From Geobacteraceae bacterium (GTDB lineage: Bacteria > Desulfobacterota > Desulfuromonadia > Geobacterales > Geobacteraceae), in assembly GCA_009773645.1 (NCBI GenBank), contig WSYB01000028.1:1-58886 (forward strand): DNA of 58,886 nucleotides. The letters are read 5' to 3'. Under the pieces are notes generated by a model. That model was not told where the DNA came from, did not search any database, and saw only the letters and a list, made by a program, of their open reading frames with translations. Below are positions 5,583-14,633 of the stretch, piece after piece. The first letter of the stretch is position 1; each line of letters opens with the position of its first letter. Made by a program: the position numbers and the translations under genes.

Positions 5583-8500
5583 GTGATTCCCTCCGTGTCT
5601 CCGTGTCTCCGTGGTGGGTTTCCGTAGTGGCTTCTCCCCGCCACTTCCGCTTGAGCCAGCTCCCCAGGTCGTCCATATAGGTGTACATGACAGGGACAAC
5701 CAGCAGGGTCAGCAGGGTGGAGGTCAAAAGTCCCCCGACCACGGCGCGGGCCATGGGGGCGCGCATCTCGGCGCCGGCGCCGATGGCGAGGAAGAGCGGC
5801 ATCATGCCGAAGATCATCGCCAGGGTGGTCATGATGATCGGCCGCAGGCGGGTGCGGCCGGCAAGGATCACCGCATCGCGCCGGTTCATGCCGTCCCGCC
5901 GCTGCAAGACCTTGGCGTAATCCACCAGCAGTATGGCGTTCTTGGTTACGAGCCCCATGAGCATGATCAGGCCGATCAGCGACATGATGTTCACGGTGTC
6001 GCCGGTCAGCTTGAGCATGCCGGCCATGCCGACTATGGAGAGGGGCAGGGAGAGCATGATGGCGAACGGCTCGAAAAACGATTCGAACTGGGCCGCCAGG
6101 ATGAGGAAGACGAAGACCACTGCCAGGAGCAGCGATTCACCCATGTAGCCGAACGACTCGGCCATGTCCTCGGCCTCGCCGGACAAGTCGATGGCGTAAC
6201 CGGGAGGCATGTTGATCCGTTTTGCGGCCGCCTCCACATGCTTGACCGCCGTGCCGATGGGGAGGTTGTCCAGGTTGGAGCTGACCGTCACCTGGCGGGC
6301 CAGGTCGCGGCGGTTGATCTCCGTCGGCGAAGCGGCCACCACGGTGCTGGTCAGACTGCCGAGCGGGATCAGCTTGAACCCGCCGTTGCCGGCCGGGACG
6401 GATACCTTCAGGTCGCTCACCTGTGACGGATTCTCCCTGAGGGAGGCGGGGAGGCGCACCCGCACATCCACCGCGTCGCCGTCTTCGTCTTCAAAGGTGG
6501 AGATCGCCTCGCCCCCCACCAGCCGGCCGACTGAGCCGACGATGTCGTTGGTGGTCACTCCGGCCGAAAGCGCCTTGTCCCGGTCAACCCGCATGCGGTA
6601 CTCGGGGATGTCGTTCTCCAGGGTCATGGAGAGGTCGACGATGCCCGGCACCTTGTAGAGTTCCTCCTTCAGCCGGGCGCCAAGCTGTTTGAGCATTGTC
6701 AGGTCTTCGCCCTTCAGGTTGACGTTGAGCGTTTTCTGCGCTCCGCCAATCTGCCCGACCTCCTCGATGGAGAAGGTTATGCCTGCTACCTTCTGGAGCC
6801 GCTCCCGGATCTGGCGCTGGAGGACAAACTGGTCCTTCTTCCGCTCACTGCGCTCCTTGAGCTTCACGTATAACAGGCCGTCCCGCACCGTGCCGCTGTC
6901 GCCGGCGCCGATGGTGGTGTAGGTGTGGTCTATCTCCGGGAATTCCTTGATAGCCGCCAGTACGGCGCTCATCCGGTTCTCGGTCTCGGCCATGGAGGCG
7001 TCCGGTGCGGTCTTGAAGGAGATCTGGAGTTCGCCCTTGTCGTAGATCGCCATGAAGGAAGACTCCAGGGTGCCGAAGATCATGATCCCGGCCACGAAGG
7101 AGGCGAAGGCGAGCGCCATGACCGTCTTGCGGTGGTCCAGTGCCCAGCCGATGGCGCTCCGGTATTTGTTGGCGGTGATGTCGAACCAGTTGTTGAACAT
7201 CTCCAGGAACCGGGCGATCCCCTTGCGTCGTCCTTGCAGGTGGATGGATGGGTCGTGCCAGCGGGAGGAGAGCATCGGGTCGAGGGTGAAGGAGACGAAG
7301 AGCGAGACCAGCACGGCAAAGGCGACGCTGATGCCGAACTGGTAGAAGAAGCGTCCGACGATCCCCTTCATGAAGGCCACCGGGATGAAGACGGCGATGA
7401 TGGACATGGAGGTGGCGAAGACCGCCAGGCCGATCTCGCTGGTGCCGAAACGCGCCGCCTCCATGTGGTCCATCCCCTCCTCCAGGTGACGGACGATGTT
7501 CTCCCGTACCACAATGGCGTCATCGATCAACATGCCGATTGCCAGGGAGAGGGCCATGAGGGTCATGACGTTCAGGGTCATCCCCAGGGCATTCATGACG
7601 ATGAAGGCGGAGATGACCGAGATGGGGAGGGTCACGCCGGTGATGACCGTGGAGCGCCAGGAGTTGATGAAACAGAAGACGATCAGCACCGTCAGAATGC
7701 CGCCGATGATCAGGGTATCCTTAACGTCGGCCAGGGATTCGCGGGTCATGATGGAGCCGTCACGCACCATGGAGAGGGTCACCCCCGGGGGCATCTCCTT
7801 CTGCACCTTGGCGATGACTTTTTTCAGCGTGTCCACCAGTTCCACCTGGTTACCGCCCGACTGCTTGTAGATATCAAGGCCGATGGCAGGCTGGCCGTTG
7901 ACCAGGGCCAGCTTGCGCTTCTCTTCCGTGCCGTCGCTTACCCGGGCAACCTCGCCCAAGGCTATCGGACGGCCGTCACGGCTCGCCACCACCATGCTAC
8001 GGTACTGATCAGCCCGGTCCGGCTTCCCTTCGATGCGCAGGGGGTACTCGGCCGTGCCTCGGGTGATGCGACCCAGCGGGGTATTGGTATTTTCGGACCT
8101 GATACCGGCTACCACGTCGTTGACCCCCAGGCCGAGGCTATCCAGGCGCACCGGGTCGAGGTCGACATTGATTTCACGCTTCTGGCCGCCGACCATCTCC
8201 ACCTTGCCGACGCCGGCCACGCTCTCGAAGCGTTTCTTGACCTTCTTTTCCACCAGGGTGGTCAGCTCGCGAGGGGAGAGTGTGGTGGACTGCACCGCCA
8301 GGGCCGCAATCGGTGCGGCGTTGAAGTCCAGTTTCTGGATGATCGGTTCCTCGATGCCGGTGGGGAGCGTGCCGCGAATCGATGATATCTTGGCCCGCAC
8401 CTCTTGGGCGCAGTCGTTGACCTTCTCCTCCAGGCGGAATTGCACCACCACACTGGAAACGCTCTCGCGGGAAGTGGAGAAGACATGCTTCACCCCGGCC

Positions 8501-8721
8501 ACCTGGTTGACCGCCTCCTCGATCCGTTTGGAAACCTCCCGTTCCACTGTCTCCGGCGACGCGCCGGGGAACTTGGTGACCACGGAGACCACCGGGAACT
8601 CCACGTTGGGAAACATCTCGACGGAGAGGCGGCGATAGGAGAATATGCCGAGGACGACCAGGGCCAGGATCATTACCGTGGCAAAGATGGGGCGTTTGAT
8701 CGATGTGTTTGATAGAATCAT
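5575..8721 (-). CDS. RND (HAE1/AcrB-type) efflux pump inner-membrane subunit
   Basis: 1,048 residues, the usual size for AcrB homologues. It starts [43 protein letters not shown], the standard RND opening with TM1 and the periplasmic porter domain. The proton-relay aspartates are present in [13 protein letters not shown] and the TM10 lysine in [13 protein letters not shown]. Two duplicated halves, each with six membrane helices and large periplasmic loops, can be followed. It exports hydrophobic compounds using the proton gradient together with the adjacent fusion protein and TolC-like channel. Oddity: the C-terminus ends in a repeat-derived tail ([19 protein letters not shown]) reading into the inverted repeat, so the native end was probably replaced or extended. 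The stop overlaps the GxxExxY start by a few bases. Confidence 0.92.
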   Translation of the reverse strand: MILSNTSIKRPIFATVMILALVVLGIFSYRRLSVEMFPNVEFPVVSVVTKFPGASPETVEREVSKRIEEAVNQVAGVKHVFSTSRESVSSVVVQFRLEEKVNDCAQEVRAKISSIRGTLPTGIEEPIIQKLDFNAAPIAALAVQSTTLSPRELTTLVEKKVKKRFESVAGVGKVEMVGGQKREINVDLDPVRLDSLGLGVNDVVAGIRSENTNTPLGRITRGTAEYPLRIEGKPDRADQYRSMVVASRDGRPIALGEVARVSDGTEEKRKLALVNGQPAIGLDIYKQSGGNQVELVDTLKKVIAKVQKEMPPGVTLSMVRDGSIMTRESLADVKDTLIIGGILTVLIVFCFINSWRSTVITGVTLPISVISAFIVMNALGMTLNVMTLMALSLAIGMLIDDAIVVRENIVRHLEEGMDHMEAARFGTSEIGLAVFATSMSIIAVFIPVAFMKGIVGRFFYQFGISVAFAVLVSLFVSFTLDPMLSSRWHDPSIHLQGRRKGIARFLEMFNNWFDITANKYRSAIGWALDHRKTVMALAFASFVAGIMIFGTLESSFMAIYDKGELQISFKTAPDASMAETENRMSAVLAAIKEFPEIDHTYTTIGAGDSGTVRDGLLYVKLKERSERKKDQFVLQRQIRERLQKVAGITFSIEEVGQIGGAQKTLNVNLKGEDLTMLKQLGARLKEELYKVPGIVDLSMTLENDIPEYRMRVDRDKALSAGVTTNDIVGSVGRLVGGEAISTFEDEDGDAVDVRVRLPASLRENPSQVSDLKVSVPAGNGGFKLIPLGSLTSTVVAASPTEINRRDLARQVTVSSNLDNLPIGTAVKHVEAAAKRINMPPGYAIDLSGEAEDMAESFGYMGESLLLAVVFVFLILAAQFESFFEPFAIMLSLPLSIVGMAGMLKLTGDTVNIMSLIGLIMLMGLVTKNAILLVDYAKVLQRRDGMNRRDAVILAGRTRLRPIIMTTLAMIFGMMPLFLAIGAGAEMRAPMARAVVGGLLTSTLLTLLVVPVMYTYMDDLGSWLKRKWRGEATTETHHGDTETRRESHV
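5591..5621. repeat. Right arm of 31-bp perfect inverted repeat
   Basis: Exact reverse complement of 5090-5120. It encodes the last residues of the RND pump ([10 protein letters not shown] region) and ends beside the GxxExxY ribosome-binding site. Confidence 0.9.
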
Positions 8722-8756
8722 GGGAATAAACCTCGAAAACCTGTTTTCTTGCAGAA

Positions 8757-8825
8757 CTCACGGAGGACGCTGAGAAGAGAAATCCTCCTGAGTTTCTTTC
8801 CGTGTTCTCTGCGTGCGCCAGTGAG
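8757..8825. repeat. Degenerate CACGGAG/CAGAGAACACGG repeat between pump and fusion-protein genes
   Basis: This short gap contains ACTCACGGAGGACGCTGAG and, inverted, TTTCCGTGTTCTCTGCG. It is the same sequence class as the 31-bp arms lower in the operon, arranged as an imperfect inverted repeat around TCCTCCTGAG. It forms no gene. Confidence 0.5.
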
Positions 8826-8864
8826 CGAAGCGAACGGGCAAATTTTGTTATGATCTTGAGTCTG

Positions 8865-10037
8865 TCAGCGATTCACCTGTTTTTGTTCTGCGGTGGCCAC
8901 CGCCACCCGGTCGCCATCCTTGAGGACGAAGCCGCCGCGGGCGACGTACTTCTCTCCCGCCTTCATCCCTGACACGATTTCCACTAGATCGCCGGCGACT
9001 GTACCGATCCCCACCTGGCGCAGGCGGGCGGTCTCTCCCTCAACAATGAACAGGGACGCCTTCTTTGCCGTCAGGTCGACGCCGGCGAGGGCCTGCCGCG
9101 AGAGCTGGAGGACGCCGGTTCGTTTGCCGACGACAATCCTTCCCTTGGCGAACAGTCCCCCCTTGAGGGTTTCGGGAATGTTCTTCACCTCGGCTATCAC
9201 TTTGAGAGACCGGTCTGTGGAGGTGAGTTCGGGATTGAGGTACATTACCCTCCCGGTAAAGGTTTTGCCGGGGAGGGAATCGACCGTGAATTCCAGTGGC
9301 TGGCCGACCTTTACCCTTGCGGACTCTGCTGAGGGGACGGTAACCGTGAGGTTCAAGAGACGGTTGTCGACGATCCTGAAGATCGGCTTGCCGGCTGCCG
9401 CATCGCTCGCCAGATCCCCCACGTTCACGTCGCGCAGAGCCACCACCCCATCGATGGGGGAGGTGACGTGCCCCTTGGCGAGGCGCGCTTTCGCCTGCCG
9501 GAATTCTTCTTCGGCTACCCGTATCTGGGCCAGGGCCGCCTGGATCCGGGCGCCGGCGGCTGCAACCTCGGTCTTCGCATCGTCCACGCTTTGCTGGGTG
9601 GCGAGACCTGCCTCTTTCAGTTTGAGGATACGCGACAGCTCACGTTCGGCGCGGTTGGATGTCACCTGCATCTGTGCCAGGTTTGCCTTGGCCGCTTCGA
9701 TGCCCGCCTCAGCCCGCTTGACCATGGCCTCGGTTTCGGCCACGTCGATACGGGCGAGGGGCTGCCCTCGCTGCACCCGCACCCATTCCGTGACAAAGAC
9801 CTGTTTCACCAGGCCGGGGATCTGGGTCTTCACGTCGGCCCAGAACTTGGGCTCCAGGCTGCCGGTCACCTCCACCCCTTCGGCCAGGTCGGAGGCCGTT
9901 ATTGCCTGCACCTCTACGGCTACCGGCGGCTTGGCGGCGCCCTTGGCCGGCTGGTTGGTTGCTTCGCCGTTGCCGGTGCAGCCGTTGATGGCGATAAGGA
10001 GCATGAGTGCGACGATTGCAAGAATCCATGGTTTCAT
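8865..10037 (-). CDS. RND membrane-fusion (periplasmic adaptor) lipoprotein
   Basis: 390 residues from the ATG at 10037, with GGAG upstream. The N-terminal MKPWILAIVALMLLIAINGC is a lipoprotein signal ending at Cys20, so the adaptor is anchored in the inner membrane. Then come the lipoyl half-motif (IPGLVKQVFVTEWVRVQRGQPLARID), a long alpha-hairpin (residues ~105-190), the second lipoyl half (GHVTSPIDGVVALRDVNVGDLA) and beta-barrel/membrane-proximal domains. This is the HlyD/AcrA family layout. It bridges the pump and TolC-like channel encoded downstream. The 143-bp gap to the pump gene contains only repeat remnants. Confidence 0.9.
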   Translation of the reverse strand: MKPWILAIVALMLLIAINGCTGNGEATNQPAKGAAKPPVAVEVQAITASDLAEGVEVTGSLEPKFWADVKTQIPGLVKQVFVTEWVRVQRGQPLARIDVAETEAMVKRAEAGIEAAKANLAQMQVTSNRAERELSRILKLKEAGLATQQSVDDAKTEVAAAGARIQAALAQIRVAEEEFRQAKARLAKGHVTSPIDGVVALRDVNVGDLASDAAAGKPIFRIVDNRLLNLTVTVPSAESARVKVGQPLEFTVDSLPGKTFTGRVMYLNPELTSTDRSLKVIAEVKNIPETLKGGLFAKGRIVVGKRTGVLQLSRQALAGVDLTAKKASLFIVEGETARLRQVGIGTVAGDLVEIVSGMKAGEKYVARGGFVLKDGDRVAVATAEQKQVNR

Positions 10038-10122
10038 AAGCGTTCTCCTGAAAAGCGTATCTGCTGCAAGAGGTAATATCGGGGTTGCAGGGCTGAGAAA
10101 TGCCCCGTTTCCCATGAGTCCC

Positions 10123-10728
10123 CTAAGCAGCGGCAATCCCCTGAACAATCAGATTGAGTATCCGGACCATGGTCTCCCGGCTGATGCGCGGCTCTTTGTG
10201 GCAGAGCTGCTCCTCCATGGCCGTGTTCAATGTGCCGATAAACGCCCAAGTGACCACCTTGACGTCTGCCTGCCTGAGTTCCCCTTTTGCGGTCCCTTCC
10301 TCCACGATGGCTCCGACAATCTCGACCATCCGCTCGAAATACTGATCAAAGTCGAAATGGGGCGCCCCTTGAGGCGGGCCATAGTAAATGGCGTAGATAA
10401 GGCGCACCACAGGGAGGTTTGCCACCACGCCGTCGAAAATACCCTCGCAGAATTGGATTACCCGCTCACTGCTCTTTCCCTGGAAGGTTGCCAGCCGGGA
10501 TACTACCTCCTCGAAGGTGGCATGGCACCCTTTCATCAGCTCCAGGTAAATCCCTTCCTTGCTGCCGAAGTAGTAGTAGAGGACCGGCTTTGTCACTCCG
10601 GCTGCGGCCACGATCTCCCGGACCGACGTAGAGGCGTATCCCTTTGTGTTGAAAAGTTCCAGGGCCGCCGTCAGCAGCCTCTCACGAACGGCCGCATCCA
10701 CCTGCCCCACTTTTCCCGTCATGCCCAT
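10123..10728 (-). CDS. TetR/AcrR-family repressor of the efflux operon
   Basis: 201 residues. The N-terminal helix-turn-helix is classical: RERLLTAALELFNTKGYASTSVREIVAAAGVTKPVLYYYFGSKEGIYLELM. The C-terminal domain is helical and would bind a ligand, probably a pump substrate. It is the first gene of the minus-strand operon, 85 bp before the fusion protein, so it probably represses its own transcription and that of the exporter until a ligand releases it. A palindromic operator lies just upstream. Two ATGs two codons apart are possible; GGAGG is four bases before the first and ten before the second, so the true start may be 10722. Confidence 0.88.
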   Translation of the reverse strand: MGMTGKVGQVDAAVRERLLTAALELFNTKGYASTSVREIVAAAGVTKPVLYYYFGSKEGIYLELMKGCHATFEEVVSRLATFQGKSSERVIQFCEGIFDGVVANLPVVRLIYAIYYGPPQGAPHFDFDQYFERMVEIVGAIVEEGTAKGELRQADVKVVTWAFIGTLNTAMEEQLCHKEPRISRETMVRILNLIVQGIAAA

Positions 10729-10754
10729 GTGGCCTCCACGATGTACCTTTCTGT

Positions 10755-10800
10755 TGCTTACCTAACGGTAGGTATAATATCCGGGAAAAAATGTCAAGGT
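10755..10800 (-). promoter_or_regulatory. Efflux operon promoter with TetR-type operator
   Basis: TACCTAACGGTAGGTA (10759-10774) is palindromic at 14 of 16 positions, the size and style of TetR-family operators. On the minus strand TTGACA (complement of 10792-10797) could be the -35, and the operator covers the -10/+1 zone, about 30 bp before the tetR start. Binding by the adjacent repressor would block the promoter. Confidence 0.55.
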
Positions 10801-10943
10801 GAAATTTACCGGCGGCAAACGGGCTCTCGGCAATGCTCGGCTGGATGACAGTGGTCGGCGTTGCCTCCAAAAGAAGGAATAATTTGCATTTTTTTGCCCA
10901 AATTTATATAGTACATAGACACGTAAACCATTGAAGGACGGCT

Positions 10944-11459
10944 ATGATAAGAGAAATACTCACCTACCCCGATCCGGCGCTGAAAAAGAAATCGGCTCCG
11001 GTGACGGTTATTAATGAAAAAACCAGGGAACTTGTCCGGGACATGGCGGAGACCATGTACGCCGCGCCGGGAGTCGGTCTGGCTGCGCCGCAGGTCGGGA
11101 TACTCCAGCGGGTTATCGTTATAGATGTGTCGGCCAAGGATGAGACGCCGGAGTTGATCGTCGCCATCAACCCGGTCATCATCCACGCCGACGGTGAATC
11201 GTACGAGGAAGAGGGGTGCCTGTCCGTTCCCAAGTACGCCGCCAATGTCCGCAGACACGCCAATGTGGTGGTCAAGGCACTCAACCTGGAGGGGGAAGAG
11301 ATCACCTGCAGGGCGGAAGGGCTGCTGGCCATCGCCTTTCAGCACGAGATCGATCACCTGGACGGCATCCTGTTCGTGGATCACATCTCTCCGCTGAAGC
11401 GGGAGATCTTCAGGAAAAAATACCGCCGCATGCAAGAAGAGCGGCAGGAGAAGGGATGA
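10944..11459 (+). CDS. def: Peptide deformylase
   Basis: 171 residues. All three active-site motifs are present: GVGLAAPQVG, EGCLSVP (metal-ligand cysteine) and QHEIDHLDG (two ligand histidines and the catalytic glutamate). The enzyme removes the formyl group from nascent N-formylmethionine in the cytoplasm using Fe2+ or a similar metal. GAAGGA lies just before the ATG. It overlaps fmt at ATGATG, and pairing of def with fmt is the usual arrangement. Confidence 0.96.
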   Translation: MIREILTYPDPALKKKSAPVTVINEKTRELVRDMAETMYAAPGVGLAAPQVGILQRVIVIDVSAKDETPELIVAINPVIIHADGESYEEEGCLSVPKYAANVRRHANVVVKALNLEGEEITCRAEGLLAIAFQHEIDHLDGILFVDHISPLKREIFRKKYRRMQEERQEKG

Positions 11460-12412
11460 TGGCCGGCCTCCGCGTGGTGTTCATGGGGACGCCGGAGTTT
11501 GCCTGTCCCACCCTGCAAAAGCTGATCGACCGCGGTGAGAAGCTGCTTGCGGTCGTAACCCAGCCCGACCGGCCGAAGGGAAGGGGGCAGAAACTCGTCC
11601 CGCCACCGGTTAAGGTCCTTGCGGAACGGCACGGCATTCCGGTCCTGCAACCCTTAAAGGTGCGGGCTCCGGAATTTGTCGAAACCATCAGGGAACTTTC
11701 TCCCGATCTGATCGTGGTGGTCGCCTTCGGTCAGATCCTGCCGAAGGGCCTTCTGGATATCCCCCGTCACGGCTGCATCAATGTCCACGCCTCGCTTCTC
11801 CCCCGTTATCGCGGGGCAGCGCCGCTCAACTGGTCTATCATCAACGGAGAAACCGAAACCGGCGTCACCACCATGCTGATGGATGTGGGACTCGATACCG
11901 GCGACATGCTGGTGAAAAAATCGACCTCTATCGACCCGGAGGAGGATACCCAGTCGCTGCACGACCGGTTGATGTTCCTGGGCGCCGAGGCCTTGGGCGA
12001 GACTCTGGACCTTCTCGTTGCCGGGGACCTCAAACCTGAGAAGCAGGACGATGCCCTGTCTTCGTATGCCCCGATGCTGAAGAAGGCGGACGGCCTGATA
12101 GAGTGGCATAATCAGCCGCAGGCCATCAAAAACCTGGTGCGGGGAATGAACCCCTGGCCCGGCGCCTTTACCTTTCTGGACGGGAAAACCCTGAAGATTT
12201 GCCGGGTGAGGGTCGCCGCAGGTTTTGGCGTTCCGGGGACGGTGTTGAAAGCCGACCGGTCGGGACTGGAAGTCGCCTGTGAAGGCGGCAGTCTCTCCAT
12301 CGAAGAGCTGCAACTTGAAGGGAGAAAGCGGCTCAACGCCCCGGAATTCCTTGCCGGATATAAAATCGAGCCGGGTACCGTCCTGGATATGAATGGTGTC
12401 TCCCGTGACTGA
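11459..12412 (+). CDS. fmt: Methionyl-tRNA formyltransferase
   Basis: About 317 residues. The N-terminal formyl-transferase Rossmann domain reads LRVVFMGTPEFACPTL, with NVHASLLPRYRGAAPLNWSI containing the catalytic Asn and His and the conserved SLLPRYRG loop, then DVGLDTGDML. A C-terminal OB-like domain follows (residues ~205-310). It formylates initiator Met-tRNA with 10-formyl-THF. Two consecutive ATGs at 11456 and 11459 are both in frame; AGGAG at 11446-11450 favours the second slightly. It is translationally coupled to def. Confidence 0.96.
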   Translation: MAGLRVVFMGTPEFACPTLQKLIDRGEKLLAVVTQPDRPKGRGQKLVPPPVKVLAERHGIPVLQPLKVRAPEFVETIRELSPDLIVVVAFGQILPKGLLDIPRHGCINVHASLLPRYRGAAPLNWSIINGETETGVTTMLMDVGLDTGDMLVKKSTSIDPEEDTQSLHDRLMFLGAEALGETLDLLVAGDLKPEKQDDALSSYAPMLKKADGLIEWHNQPQAIKNLVRGMNPWPGAFTFLDGKTLKICRVRVAAGFGVPGTVLKADRSGLEVACEGGSLSIEELQLEGRKRLNAPEFLAGYKIEPGTVLDMNGVSRD

Positions 12413-13175
12413 CAACCATCCGTCAAACGTCCCGCCGCGCAAACGCCTCTTTGTGGCGCTGATGGGGGTTACCTGCCTCCTCATCGTCGGGGTCATCTAC
12501 CTCCTCTGGTGGATCCCCACCAAGGGGCTTTCCAATATCCATCCGGACCTGCCGCGAATTGCCGGGCTGTTATTCGCCGTGCTGTCGGGGGTTGCCCTGT
12601 TCGGTACCCTGCTCCTGGTCCTTACCACGGCACTGGGGAAGGACATCCTCTTCACCCGCTTCATGAGGGGAGTGGTGATCAAGTTCCTGCTGCCGGTCAT
12701 CGAATCCATGGGGAGGGTGCTCGGGATATCCAAGGATACCATCCGCCAGTCGTTCATCGCCATGAACAACAGCCTTGTGTCTTCACAGCGGCTCCTGGTA
12801 AAGCCTGATCGGGTTCTCATCCTTTTGCCCCACTGTCTCCAGCTCTTTGACTGTGAAATCAAGGTGACCGGCGACATCAGCAAGTGCATCCGCTGCGGCA
12901 GGTGCGATATCAAGGGGCTGGCCGAACTGGCCGGGAAGTACCGGATCGACATCTCGGTTGCTACCGGGGGGACCCTGGCGAGGAAGGTGATCATCGAGAA
13001 AAGACCCAAGCTGGTGGTCGCTGTGGCTTGCGAGCGGGACCTCACCTCCGGCATCAAGGACTGCTATCCCCTGCCGGTCATCGGGATTCTCAATGACCGC
13101 CCCTTCGGTCCCTGTTTCAATACCCGAGTGGATGTGGAAAAGATCGACGCGGCGCTCCAGTCGGTGCTCGCTTAG
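12393..13175 (+). CDS. DUF116 membrane-anchored cysteine-rich protein
   Basis: 260 residues. Two N-terminal membrane helices (residues ~20-43 and ~58-83) precede a cytoplasmic domain with LLPHCLQLFDC, CIRCGRCDIKGL and VAVACERDL, the cysteine pattern of DUF116 proteins. The spaced cysteines suggest metal or Fe-S binding, but no function is established. It starts inside the end of fmt (20-bp overlap), indicating coupling; def-fmt-DUF116 is a recurrent order in this bacterial group as I recall it. Confidence 0.85.
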   Translation: MVSPVTDNHPSNVPPRKRLFVALMGVTCLLIVGVIYLLWWIPTKGLSNIHPDLPRIAGLLFAVLSGVALFGTLLLVLTTALGKDILFTRFMRGVVIKFLLPVIESMGRVLGISKDTIRQSFIAMNNSLVSSQRLLVKPDRVLILLPHCLQLFDCEIKVTGDISKCIRCGRCDIKGLAELAGKYRIDISVATGGTLARKVIIEKRPKLVVAVACERDLTSGIKDCYPLPVIGILNDRPFGPCFNTRVDVEKIDAALQSVLA

Positions 13176-13181
13176 AAAATC

Positions 13182-14228
13182 ATGACGAAAACCTTTTGCC
13201 ACAGAGGACACAGAGAAACAGAGCGACGAGCAGGGTGGGTTAAGAGAATCGTACCCGCATTTATAGAACTAATTACCTTTTCCATCCCGTTTCTTCCCCT
13301 TTTTTTCACACCCCTTGCAGTTTCCGATTCTTTCACGCATGAAGCCGGGAAAATAAGCGGTTACCGCCCCATATTCAAGCCCGGTTACGACGCCGCCGGG
13401 ACTTTGCAGATCGCAATCCGCCGGTATGAAAACGATTCCGTTTCCTGTCTCCTCCTGGTCAATCCCGTCACCCTGGAAACCTCTACAGTCAAGGCCTCTG
13501 CCATAAACCTTGCCGGCAATGTCACCTCTGCGGCCGTGCAGGACACCCCTTTTGTCCGGGCAATGACGCGTTACACCTCTCCACCTTTCCGGCTGCAAAA
13601 CCACGGGGCGGGCCGTGCCGACCATCCGGTTGACGGCCTGTTCCTGACTGTGGACATGTGCCCGTCAAAAAGGGCCTTCGAGCGGGAATTGTTTGAAACG
13701 GCGGCGAGACTGCCGCAGCACAAGGGAGGGGCTGTGCCGGTGGCCATCGCCGTGACCGGGGTATGGATGAAAGAACACAAAGGCGAGCTGGCCTGGCTCG
13801 CCAGGGAGATCACAGACGGGAAGCTGGCGGTCACCTGGGTGAACCATTCCTACGGCCATCCCTATGAGCCGGGTGTCCCTCTGAAACGGAACTTCCTCCT
13901 CACTTCCGGCGTGGATTTCGAGCGGGAGGTGTTGGAGACGGAAGCCCTCCTTCTGGAAAACGGCTTTATTCCTTCCCCATTTTTTCGCTTTCCCGGACTG
14001 GTTGCCGATGGACGACTACTTGGCAAGCTGCGGGAGCTGTCGCTGATCCCGATCGGCAGCGACGCCTGGCTCGCCAAGGGGGAGGTCCCCAGGGACGGGA
14101 GTTTTGTCCTGGTGCACGGCAACGGGAATGAGCCCCAGGGGATAAAGAAGGCGCTGCCGCTTTTGCACGACCGGCGGAGGGCGCGGCTGCTCCCCTTACG
14201 GAGAGCCTTCAGCGGCGTTGCCCCCTGA
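13182..14228 (+). CDS. Polysaccharide deacetylase-like (NodB-fold) exported protein
   Basis: 348 residues with a hydrophobic export segment at ~26-48. The catalytic region shows NodB-type landmarks: GLFLTVDMCPSK (motif 1, D), VNHSYGHPY (motif 2, H-S-x-x-H), PFFRFPGL (motif 3, R-x-P) and VLVHGN near the C-terminus. Such enzymes remove acetyl groups from surface glycans or peptidoglycan. The first ~20 residues (CHRGHRETERR) are encoded by a CACAGAGGACACAGAG repeat, so the N-terminus has been extended or replaced by repeat DNA. No alternative start gives a clean signal peptide. It lies 6 bp after DUF116. Confidence 0.72.
   Translation: MTKTFCHRGHRETERRAGWVKRIVPAFIELITFSIPFLPLFFTPLAVSDSFTHEAGKISGYRPIFKPGYDAAGTLQIAIRRYENDSVSCLLLVNPVTLETSTVKASAINLAGNVTSAAVQDTPFVRAMTRYTSPPFRLQNHGAGRADHPVDGLFLTVDMCPSKRAFERELFETAARLPQHKGGAVPVAIAVTGVWMKEHKGELAWLAREITDGKLAVTWVNHSYGHPYEPGVPLKRNFLLTSGVDFEREVLETEALLLENGFIPSPFFRFPGLVADGRLLGKLRELSLIPIGSDAWLAKGEVPRDGSFVLVHGNGNEPQGIKKALPLLHDRRRARLLPLRRAFSGVAP
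13197..13225. repeat. CACAGAGGACACAGAG-type repeat in coding sequence
   Basis: The stretch reads GCCACAGAGGACACAGAG followed by AAACAGAG, the same class as the ACACGGAG arms around the GxxExxY gene but a different copy and sequence variant. It encodes the HRGHRETER residues of the deacetylase-like protein. Confidence 0.6.
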
Positions 14229-14255
14229 ATTTATTGCGTAAAAGGAAAAAAATGA

Positions 14256-14624
14256 ATGAAGATATTCGAGAGCATTGCGGAGCAGCGGATCCGGGAGGCG
14301 ATGGACAGGGGGGAATTCGACAATCTCGCCGGCAAAGGCCTGCCGCTGAAGGAGGAGGACCTGTCCGGAGTGCCGGAAGAGCTGCGGATGGCCTACAAGG
14401 TCCTGAAGAACGCGGGGTGTGTCCCGCCGGAAGTGGAACTGAGGAAGGAGATCGTCAACCTGCGGGACCTCGTTGGCACCATCGAAGAAGACCGGGAAAA
14501 ACGGCAAAAGCTGAAGGAGCTGAATTTTAAGCTTCTGAAGCTCAACATGCTGCGCAAACGGCCGTTCAATCTGGATGACTTTCCCGAATACCAGGCGCGG
14601 ATCGTGGAGAAGGTCACCGGATAA
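14256..14624 (+). CDS. DnaJ-homologue-C28-like protein (DUF1992)
   Basis: 122 residues: IFESIAEQRIREAMDRGEFDNLAGKGLPL is the DUF1992 hallmark (E-x-x-I-x-E-A-x-x-x-G-x-F-x-x-L-x-G-x-G-x-P). The remainder is helical and Lys/Glu-rich. The domain is shared with eukaryotic DNAJC28; its biochemical role is unknown. Start ATG 14256 places the conserved domain at residue 3. Confidence 0.85.
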   Translation: MKIFESIAEQRIREAMDRGEFDNLAGKGLPLKEEDLSGVPEELRMAYKVLKNAGCVPPEVELRKEIVNLRDLVGTIEEDREKRQKLKELNFKLLKLNMLRKRPFNLDDFPEYQARIVEKVTG

Positions 14625-14633
14625 GGGAACGCA

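Larger units (their letters stand above)
5090..5621 (-). mobile_element. Inverted-repeat-bounded GxxExxY cassette (candidate mobile unit)
   Basis: A 532-bp segment delimited by perfect 31-bp inverted repeats contains a single complete gene, the GxxExxY protein, and lies between the pump and channel genes of an otherwise standard RND operon. Each arm itself consists of ACACGGAG direct repeats. No transposase is encoded, so if mobile it must be mobilised in trans. The mobility is inference; the inverted repeat and operon position are directly visible. Confidence 0.45.

Noticed and set aside
5611-6426. 271-codon plus-strand frame opposite the pump C-terminal half
   Set aside because: Antisense shadow; Gly/His/Gln-rich and without recognisable features.
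6925-8385. 486-codon plus-strand frame opposite the RND pump gene
   Set aside because: It is antisense to a strongly conserved pump, its translation is His/Asp/Gly-rich with no domain or signal, and it arises from GC-rich codon bias.
8893-10848. 651-codon plus-strand frame opposite the fusion protein and TetR genes
   Set aside because: It overlaps two well-supported genes, crosses the tetR promoter and has low-complexity Ser/Arg/Ala composition.
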